A stretch of 14,750 bases of DNA from an uncultured Erysipelotrichaceae bacterium (GTDB lineage Bacteria; Bacillota_I; Bacilli_A; Erysipelotrichales; Coprobacillaceae). Below, piece by piece: positions 1 to 4,897 of the stretch (position 1 is the stretch's first letter; every line of letters starts with the position of its first letter). Made by a program: the position numbers and the translations under genes. The notes below the pieces were generated by a model that saw only the letters and a list, made by a program, of their open reading frames with translations, was not told where the DNA came from and made no database searches. The stretch covers positions 1-14,750 of the forward strand of contig ONFH01000102.1 of NCBI GenBank assembly GCA_900317015.1, in the 5' to 3' direction.

Positions 1-56
1 CATAAACACATTCAGTACAACGAAAATTAAAGTTAAGAAGAAATCGTATTTTTATA

Positions 57-81
57 GTACTACCGCGTAGCGGTTTAGTAC
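57..81. promoter_or_regulatory. Inverted repeat upstream of the c-di-GMP gene; candidate operator
   Basis: The arms GTACTA-CCGC (57-66) and GCGG-TT-TAGTAC (70-81) are complementary over 10 pairs, with a 3-base centre and a 2-base bulge. A TACAAT box (79-84), possibly a -10 element, overlaps the right arm, so the repeat would fill the -35/-10 spacer like an operator. I see no good -35 box. No T-run follows, so an intrinsic terminator is unlikely. The palindrome is seen; the operator role is inferred. Confidence 0.35.
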
Positions 82-129
82 AATCATATTGGTTATAAAA
101 AATAGGATTACAGATCGGGAGAAAATCAT

Positions 130-3099
130 ATGTCACAGGGAAATAAATGTTCAGCTTGTTACGTAATTGATGATGAATTCAATTTAGTGACATTTAATGA
201 TGTTGCGAAGGAGACCTATCCAACGCTCGTCAAAGGGAAAAAATGTCATCAGTGCCTCATGGATCATGATGAACCATGTGATGCCTGCCCCATCAAAAGA
301 GGCATCAAAGGCCCAAAGACTTATTTAGATCCGATACGTCAGATCTATGAAACGGTCGATGCCATTAACATTCCTCTTAGGGATGGCCGTAATGGCTACG
401 CTTTGGTCTTAAGTACGACAGGAGATCGAGAAGTTGTCTCACGTCAGCTGCCAACATCGGAAAAAGAATTACGAGTTTTATTAAATCAGGAAAGCTTTGA
501 TAAACTGACGGGCAGTTTATCACGTGAAGGCTTTATTCATGAGTTAGATGGTCGCATGGCCAAAGAGGGACTCTCTGATTATGCCGTGATCGTTTTTGAT
601 ATTTATAATTTTAAAGCCATCAATGAGATCTTTGGCATCGATGGCGGAGATCACCTTTTACGTTATGTAATGGATAAAATCAGTACTTCCCCATTGAAGC
701 CGGTCAGCTCTGGCCGTTTGGAATCTGACTGGTTCGTCTTTTTAGTTCACCGTGATCATTTAAGTTTGGATCAATTGAATTCACTACTTTCGATGGAATA
801 TAACTATCATGGCCGGACGATCCACTTACGTTTACGCTGTGGCATCTACTTTGTCGAAGATCATCAAGCCTCTGCCTCACAGATGGTCGAATGGGCAATC
901 ATTGCCAAACAAAGCGTCACCCATAAAAGTATGCGTCAGTGTGCCCTTTATGAACCGAAGATGAGTAAGGATAATATGGGCGAAGCACAGATGCTCTTAG
1001 ACTTTAAGAAGAGCTTAGCAGATCATCAGTTCCAGGCTTATTTTCAGCCAATCATCAGCTTACATACTGGGAAGATCACCGCTGCCGAAGCCCTCGTGCG
1101 CTGGATCCACCCACAAAAGGGATTGATTGCCCCAAATATCTTTATCAATTTATTTGAAAAGAATGGTCAGATCACGCGACTTGATCAGGAGATCCTCTCA
1201 CAGGTCTACCATTTCCAAAAGAAACGTGTCAAGGATCATAAAAAGTTTGTCCCAATTTCTGTCAATTTGTCATGGCAGGATTTCTATGATGATCACCTTA
1301 TGGATGAAGTCTTAACCTTGTCTAAAAGTGCTGACTTACCAGAAGGTTTAGTCAACTTTGAACTGGTCGAAAGCTCAATTGCCGCTCTTGAACAGAACGT
1401 GGCTTACTTACTCAATCAGATTCAAGAGAGTGGGGCGAAACTGCTGCTTGATGACTTCGGCACCGGGTATTCTTCATTTGGCATCCTTGGCAGTTATCCA
1501 TTTCATATCGTCAAGATCGATCGTTCCTTCGTCTGTCAGATTGAAAACAATCAGAAGGTCCGTTCCATCGTTGCTTCGATCATTGAAATGGCTCATCGCC
1601 TAGATATGGAGACCGTGGCCGAAGGGGTCGAAAACGAAGAACAACTGAATATTCTAATGAAACAGGGCTGTGACAATATTCAGGGCTACTACTTCTCAAG
1701 ACCGCTTTGTGAAAAAGACTTTATTCAGTTTTTAGATGCAGATCAAAACTGGCTGCTTCCATTTGAAGAAGTCCTCCAGAAAGATCATTTACCAGTAGCA
1801 CCGCTCTTTGATTTGCTAGATCATTCCGGCATGTTTATTCAGGTCTGTCATCCTGAAGACCATACGATGGTCTATGCCAATGCTTTGACAAGAATGGTTT
1901 CCGGCCATCCGGACAAGCCTTATAAAGGGGAACTGTGCTATGAGTATATGTTAGGACTCAATGCGCCTTGTGGGCATTGTCCAATGAATAAGATGGGTGA
2001 TGAAGATGAAAAACAGCTCGAAGTGGATGATGGGGAACATATCTTCTCACTGACGGGTCGTTATACCGAATGGAATGGAAGACGTGTCTTTATTGAATAC
2101 GGGCGTGATGTCACAGATACAAAAAATGCGCAAAGACGTTATACAAATCGTATTAAGGAGATCTTAGAAAGTATTCCAGATGGGCAGGGCATCTTCCATG
2201 TCGACTTAACATCCGACAGCTGGCTGAGCTCCGGTGGTCATGCGGAAAATGCCAGAGCCATGCAGAATGTTAAAAATGTCAATGAACTGATTCATATGAT
2301 CGGCTCATTTGTTCCAGAAAAAGAAGGACAGGAGAAATTCTTTCAGGTCTTCTGTCGTGAGGCCCTATTAGAAGCCTATAAAGAGAACCAGCATCAGGTT
2401 CTTTTAGAAACGAATTCTTATTATGATGATGGCAAGATCAGATGGTCACGTATTATTGCCAACCTGATCGAAAATCCAAGCAATGGTCATATCGAATGCA
2501 TCATTTATGGCATTGATATCTCTGATGAAAAGGCTCGTCTTGAAGAACTGCGCTTAAAGGAGCAGCAGGAGCTTCAGAAAGAAATGAATGAAGTCCGAGA
2601 ACTTTATAGTCAGGCAGATCATGATCGCCGCATCGATTTCTTAACAGGACTACATAATCGTCTCGATCTCTTTGAATCGATGAAGAAAACATTAGCCGGC
2701 GAGTATCCACCGATCCAAACGATGTATATGCTTGACATTGATAACTTTAAGGCCATCAATGATACCTATGGTCATCGTGTTGGTGATGAATGCCTTAAAA
2801 TGATTGGTCAGCTATTGAAAGACTATGGGGAAGCGCATGACGTTTACTTCTACCGTTATGGCGGTGAGGAGTTCTTAGGCCTAGGCGTCAGTTTTGCAGA
2901 TCCTTGGAAGTTTGGAAATGACTTACTAGAAAAGGTGCGTCAGCTCAAGGTGCCTGTGGCGGAGAATCAAACGATCTCATTTACGGCTTCTGTTGGTTAT
3001 ACATGTGATAATCGCCGTTATGAAAAGATGATCGAACTTGCCGATCAGGCCATGTATGTGGCTAAAAAGCAGGGCAAAGACTGTGTCGTTGGGGAATAA
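130..3099 (+). CDS. Multidomain c-di-GMP protein: PAS-GGDEF(degenerate)-EAL-PAS-PAS-GGDEF
   Basis: Predicted soluble 989-residue enzyme that makes and/or breaks cyclic di-GMP. Residues 1-110 look PAS-like and carry cysteines C7, C10, C39, C42, C50 and C53. Residues about 125-290 form a GGDEF domain whose signature has become ESDWF (198-202), so it should not cyclise GTP. Residues about 300-525 form an EAL domain with the expected catalytic and metal set: E320 in EALVR, N379, E411, D441-D442 in DDFGTGYSS, K462, E498/E501 and Q518. Two further PAS-like regions follow (about 565-675 and 690-800), the first with C603, C614 and C617. A helical, charged linker leads to a C-terminal GGDEF domain with LTGLHNR at 838-844 and GGEEF at 911-915. 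The RxxD inhibitory site before it is absent. No signal peptide or membrane segment is seen. GGGAGA at 117-122 supports the ATG at 130. The domain calls are firm; the net activity and the ligand are unknown. Confidence 0.93.
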   Translation: MSQGNKCSACYVIDDEFNLVTFNDVAKETYPTLVKGKKCHQCLMDHDEPCDACPIKRGIKGPKTYLDPIRQIYETVDAINIPLRDGRNGYALVLSTTGDREVVSRQLPTSEKELRVLLNQESFDKLTGSLSREGFIHELDGRMAKEGLSDYAVIVFDIYNFKAINEIFGIDGGDHLLRYVMDKISTSPLKPVSSGRLESDWFVFLVHRDHLSLDQLNSLLSMEYNYHGRTIHLRLRCGIYFVEDHQASASQMVEWAIIAKQSVTHKSMRQCALYEPKMSKDNMGEAQMLLDFKKSLADHQFQAYFQPIISLHTGKITAAEALVRWIHPQKGLIAPNIFINLFEKNGQITRLDQEILSQVYHFQKKRVKDHKKFVPISVNLSWQDFYDDHLMDEVLTLSKSADLPEGLVNFELVESSIAALEQNVAYLLNQIQESGAKLLLDDFGTGYSSFGILGSYPFHIVKIDRSFVCQIENNQKVRSIVASIIEMAHRLDMETVAEGVENEEQLNILMKQGCDNIQGYYFSRPLCEKDFIQFLDADQNWLLPFEEVLQKDHLPVAPLFDLLDHSGMFIQVCHPEDHTMVYANALTRMVSGHPDKPYKGELCYEYMLGLNAPCGHCPMNKMGDEDEKQLEVDDGEHIFSLTGRYTEWNGRRVFIEYGRDVTDTKNAQRRYTNRIKEILESIPDGQGIFHVDLTSDSWLSSGGHAENARAMQNVKNVNELIHMIGSFVPEKEGQEKFFQVFCREALLEAYKENQHQVLLETNSYYDDGKIRWSRIIANLIENPSNGHIECIIYGIDISDEKARLEELRLKEQQELQKEMNEVRELYSQADHDRRIDFLTGLHNRLDLFESMKKTLAGEYPPIQTMYMLDIDNFKAINDTYGHRVGDECLKMIGQLLKDYGEAHDVYFYRYGGEEFLGLGVSFADPWKFGNDLLEKVRQLKVPVAENQTISFTASVGYTCDNRRYEKMIELADQAMYVAKKQGKDCVVGE

Positions 3100-3109
3100 A
3101 TCATAATCA

Positions 3110-3140
3110 AGGCGAAGTCAGAAGACTTCGCCTGTTTGTA
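3110..3140 (+). terminator. Intrinsic terminator of the c-di-GMP gene
   Basis: AGGCGAAGTC (3110-3119) and GACTTCGCCT (3124-3133) form a perfect 10-bp stem with an AGAA loop, 10 bases after the stop codon. The downstream tract GTTTGTAT is only moderately T-rich. It faces the plsY terminator across a short convergent gap. Confidence 0.75.
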
Positions 3141-3148
3141 TAGACAAT

Positions 3149-3178
3149 AAAAAAATCGTGGGTGTTTTACATCCACGA
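3149..3178 (-). terminator. Intrinsic terminator of plsY, overlapping its last codons
   Basis: Read on the minus strand, TCGTGGATG (3178-3170) pairs with CACCCACGA (3164-3156) over 9 positions with one A/C mismatch. The loop is TAAAA (3169-3165) and a run of seven T follows (3155-3149). The plsY stop codon TAA (3169-3167) lies in the loop and the last codons, encoding Ser-Trp-Met, form the 5' arm. Confidence 0.8.
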
Positions 3179-3775
3179 AATCTTATTCTCATTGCCCGCT
3201 TTGATTCTTTGAATGTTAGCGGCATGCTTATAAATGACTAAGCATGTAATGATCAAGTTGGTAATGATGCAGGCTAATGATTCGCCTAAGAATGGACTGG
3301 CAATGCAGACGGCGATACAGCCAAGCATACTTGATAAAGAAACGTACTTAGATAACTTTAAGACGACTAAGAACGTTACAAAAGCAATTAAGAACGCATA
3401 AATATTTGTCATAAGCGCATAAGCGATGGCACTGGAAACACCTTTCCCGCCTTTGAACTCAGCAAAGATAGGGTAGCAGTGTCCAATAATACAGGCAAGA
3501 CCACTGATATAGTAAATATCAGGATGTACACCTAAATGAATGATACATAACTTTGTGATGCCCATCGCAACAATACACTTTGTCGCATCTAAGATAATAA
3601 CGGCGAGTCCAGCAGGTTTCCCCAAAACTCTGCCGGCGTTTGTTCCGCCGAGATTTCCTGAACCGTAATTTCTAACATCCTTATGGAAGAAGAGCTTCCC
3701 GATGACAAGGGCAAAGGGAACTGAACCATATAGGTAACTCATGACGATCAATAAGACCGCATAGAAGATCTTCAT
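3167..3775 (-). CDS. plsY: Glycerol-3-phosphate acyltransferase PlsY (acyl-phosphate dependent)
   Basis: PlsY moves the acyl group from acyl-phosphate (made by PlsX) to the sn-1 position of glycerol 3-phosphate, the first committed step of phospholipid synthesis at the cytoplasmic membrane. The 202-residue protein is strongly hydrophobic, with several membrane segments. It has the family motifs: GSGNLGGTNAGR near the N-terminus (phosphate-binding loop), GHCYPIFAEFKGGKGVS in the middle and a YVSLSSM segment after it. The reading frame is open upstream to 3814, but the ATG at 3775 is preferred: GAGGTGA lies just upstream on the minus strand and the protein then begins MKIFYAV at the first membrane helix, as in relatives. 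It is a single-gene unit, convergent with the c-di-GMP gene, with its own promoter at 3797-3824 and its own terminator. Length and motifs are normal for the family. Confidence 0.95.
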   Translation of the reverse strand: MKIFYAVLLIVMSYLYGSVPFALVIGKLFFHKDVRNYGSGNLGGTNAGRVLGKPAGLAVIILDATKCIVAMGITKLCIIHLGVHPDIYYISGLACIIGHCYPIFAEFKGGKGVSSAIAYALMTNIYAFLIAFVTFLVVLKLSKYVSLSSMLGCIAVCIASPFLGESLACIITNLIITCLVIYKHAANIQRIKAGNENKISWM

Positions 3776-3796
3776 TTCTTTCACCTCGCGTTTTCC

Positions 3797-3824
3797 ATTA
3801 TACCGAAATATCATGTGTTTTCAA
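3797..3824 (-). promoter_or_regulatory. Sigma-A type promoter of plsY
   Basis: On the minus strand TTGAAA (3824-3819) and a perfect TATAAT (3802-3797) are separated by 16 bases. The predicted transcription start near 3790 leaves a short leader before the GAGGTGA ribosome binding site and the ATG at 3775. The -35 box overlaps the palindrome at 3821-3838. Confidence 0.7.
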
Positions 3825-3838
3825 TGAAAATTCATTGA
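3821..3838. promoter_or_regulatory. Perfect 8-2-8 palindrome over the plsY -35 box; candidate operator
   Basis: TCAATGAA (3821-3828) and TTCATTGA (3831-3838) are exact reverse complements around a central AA. The site overlaps the plsY -35 hexamer, where a bound dimeric repressor would block RNA polymerase. I do not recognise it as the operator of a named lipid regulator. Confidence 0.4.
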
Positions 3839-3933
3839 GAATTGATTTGATTTTAGAAACAAATTTCTTTAGGAAAGTCACGATGTGAGAAAGTTGATGC
3901 AAAGAGGAATCAGATTGACCGGAGGATCTTCGT

Positions 3934-3993
3934 ATGATACCGTTATCAATGACAAAATCAATTGAACAGGCCATTTTTATACCTTATGAATGA
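3934..3993 (+). CDS. Possible 19-codon leader peptide ahead of the flavin-binding gene
   Basis: The ORF encodes MIPLSMTKSIEQAIFIPYE. GGAGGA at 3921-3926 sits 7 bases before its ATG, which is near-ideal spacing. It ends in TGA (3991-3993), 25 bases before the start at 4019. The 3' part of the ORF contains the left arm of an inverted repeat (3970-4001) whose right arm starts at the last base of the stop codon. The layout resembles leader-peptide control, in which a ribosome position changes hairpin folding. Against it: such a short ORF can arise by chance, and I find no convincing promoter upstream. A promoter inside the ORF is also possible. Confidence 0.35.
   Translation: MIPLSMTKSIEQAIFIPYE
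3962..3990 (+). promoter_or_regulatory. Possible promoter for the flavin-binding gene
   Basis: TTGAAC (3962-3967) and TATGAA (3985-3990) are 17 bases apart, giving a predicted start near 3997 and a short leader with AGGAGG. This conflicts with the leader-peptide reading of the same bases, since a transcript starting here would lack that ORF. Confidence 0.35.
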
Positions 3994-4001
3994 AAAATGG
4001 C
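3970..4001. repeat. 9-bp inverted repeat before the flavin-binding gene
   Basis: GCCATTTTT (3970-3978) and AAAAATGGC (3993-4001) are perfect reverse complements with 14 bases between. The right arm ends 6 bases before the AGGAGG ribosome binding site (4008-4013). It could be an RNA hairpin coupled to the leader ORF, or a DNA operator around the candidate -10 box at 3985-3990. Confidence 0.45.
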
Positions 4002-4018
4002 TGAGTCAGGAGGACATA

Positions 4019-4477
4019 ATGAATCTTAAAGAATGTATGAATGTGCTTCAAAAGGACATCCATTCCGTGGTGGTCAGTATGATCGACGAGAAAGGCCATC
4101 CTGTGTCAGCCTATTTAGATGTTATGCATGCCGATGAAACAGGCATCTACTTTTTAACATCCAATAATGGGCGCAGCCTTTATCATCATTTGAATGATTC
4201 GGACTACATTTCCATTTGTGGGAAGACAGATGGCGATGATTTCCACACCAAGATGATCAATATCAAGGGAAGAGTTCGTAATATTGGCAAAGAGCGTATC
4301 GATGCCCTGATCAATGAGAATCCGTATATGAAGAACTTGTATCCAGATCATAATCTAGAAAGAAGAAAGATCATTGATGTCTTTCATGTCTACGAAGGGT
4401 CAGGAACGTATCAGGAGTTCTCCATCGATCGTCCGGTCTGTGAAACGATCTCATTTACACCATCAAAGCAGTCATGA
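4019..4477 (+). CDS. Pyridoxamine 5'-phosphate oxidase-like FMN-binding split-barrel protein
   Basis: A 152-residue cytoplasmic protein of the small FMN-binding split-barrel group. Family features include an N-terminal helix (MNLKECMNVL), a strand pair around VVVSMIDEKGHPVSAYLDV, the segment IYFLTSNNGRSLYHHL, a strand DYISICG and a C-terminal DNLER-like stretch (DHNLERRKIIDVFHVYEG). Proteins of this group bind FMN or related cofactors and often reduce small molecules, but the substrate cannot be read from the sequence and it should not be taken as true PdxH. AGGAGG (4008-4013) lies 5 bases before the ATG at 4019, which decides this start. An in-frame ATG at 3986 overlaps the stop of the leader ORF and could give a product 11 residues longer, but it has no ribosome binding site of its own. 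The gene stands alone between its upstream control region and a terminator. Confidence 0.8.
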   Translation: MNLKECMNVLQKDIHSVVVSMIDEKGHPVSAYLDVMHADETGIYFLTSNNGRSLYHHLNDSDYISICGKTDGDDFHTKMINIKGRVRNIGKERIDALINENPYMKNLYPDHNLERRKIIDVFHVYEGSGTYQEFSIDRPVCETISFTPSKQS

Positions 4478-4497
4478 TCATGACAATATTTGAAAGA

Positions 4498-4539
4498 TAA
4501 AAAAGCCTTGGCGATGGACAAAATCATTGCCGAGGTTTT
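4498..4539 (+). terminator. Intrinsic terminator of the flavin-binding gene
   Basis: AAAGCCTTGGCGATG (4502-4516) pairs along its full length with CATTGCCGAGGTTTT (4525-4539), with three G-U wobbles and an 8-base loop. An A-run precedes it and the 3' arm ends in TTTT. The wobbles make the fold best on the plus-strand transcript. Confidence 0.75.
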
Positions 4540-4548
4540 GATGAGGAC

Positions 4549-4576
4549 TTGACGAATGAAAAGAACATTGTACAAT
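4549..4576 (+). promoter_or_regulatory. Candidate distal promoter of the parE-parC region
   Basis: TTGACG (4549-4554) and TACAAT (4571-4576) are 16 bases apart, just after the preceding terminator. The -10 lies in a 10-bp perfect palindrome, ATTGTACAAT (4567-4576). The start would be near 4583, giving a leader of about 310 bases to parE. Confidence 0.5.
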
Positions 4577-4640
4577 CAAAGACAATGCGCTACGTTTCGT
4601 CTTGATGAAGGGGTTCTCTTGGAATCTAATTTTTATTCGC

Positions 4641-4670
4641 TTCAAAATTCAACGATGAGTGTGTTATAAT
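4641..4670 (+). promoter_or_regulatory. Sigma-A promoter with extended -10, upstream of parE
   Basis: A perfect TATAAT (4665-4670) is preceded by TGT (4662-4664), an extended -10. TTCAAA (4641-4646) is a fair -35 at 18 bases. The start would be near 4675-4678, about 220 bases before parE, opening the structured leader. Confidence 0.65.
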
Positions 4671-4674
4671 TGAC

Positions 4675-4895
4675 ATGTTAGAGGTCAGATGCATCACACT
4701 GACCAAAAAGCAATTTTATGATCAAATGAAGGACAGACGATCTGCACATTTTTAGGAAGTTGCCCATCAGCGCAAGAAAAATGCTTGAAATCAAGCGCTT
4801 TTTTCATGTAAAGTGAAAACGTGCAAATCGTCTTGTCAGAAATCATTGAATGATAAAAACATTTAGATAGAAAAAATTTTATAAGGGGGTTTTCT
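4675..4895 (+). promoter_or_regulatory. Structured 5' leader of parE (or an independent small RNA)
   Basis: Three elements are visible. A 6-bp hairpin is formed by GGTCAG (4683-4688) and CTGACC (4699-4704). A long stem follows: GACA, GACGAT, TGCAC and TTTT (4732-4752) pair in order with AAAA, GTGCA, ATCGTC and TGTC (4816-4837), 19 pairs with one bulge and two mismatches. Inside that stem is a terminator-like hairpin (4776-4805). AGCGC (4769-4773) can also pair with GCGCT (4795-4799), which overlaps and so competes with the inner hairpin. I do not match it to a riboswitch, T-box or 6S RNA class that I know. Attenuation is inferred. The same DNA holds a 26-codon ORF (4675-4755) without a ribosome binding site. 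Confidence 0.5.
4776..4805 (+). terminator. Terminator-like hairpin inside the parE leader
   Basis: GCTTG (4783-4787) and CAAGC (4792-4796) close an AAAT loop. An A-tract upstream pairs with the run of six T (4799-4804), with a small internal asymmetry. Termination here would give an RNA of about 125-130 bases from the 4665-4670 promoter, and readthrough would be needed to reach parE from that promoter. Confidence 0.45.
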
Positions 4896-4897
4896 AT
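4867..4897 (+). promoter_or_regulatory. Hairpin around the parE ribosome binding site
   Basis: ATAGAAAA (4867-4874) is the exact reverse complement of TTTTCTAT (4890-4897). The AAGGGGG ribosome binding site (4883-4889) lies in the 15-base loop and the A and U of the start codon close the stem. The stem is AT-rich, so it may matter mainly at low temperature or in combination with the upstream leader. Confidence 0.4.

Noticed and set aside
54..84. T-box-like sequence (ACCGCG) upstream of the c-di-GMP gene
   Set aside because: The rest of a T-box leader, including the stem I region and the terminator/antiterminator pair, is absent, and the gene is not an amino-acid gene.
3855..3868. Small hairpin AGAAA / TTTCT upstream of the leader ORF
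   Set aside because: Five A/T-rich pairs are too weak to support a function.
4605..4658. 17-codon ORF after the distal parE promoter
   Set aside because: No ribosome binding site precedes it and the length is easily reached by chance.
4675..4840. 6S RNA
   Set aside because: The rod-like fold with a central bubble is not evident; the first 55 bases form a separate hairpin and the long stem does not involve the RNA ends.
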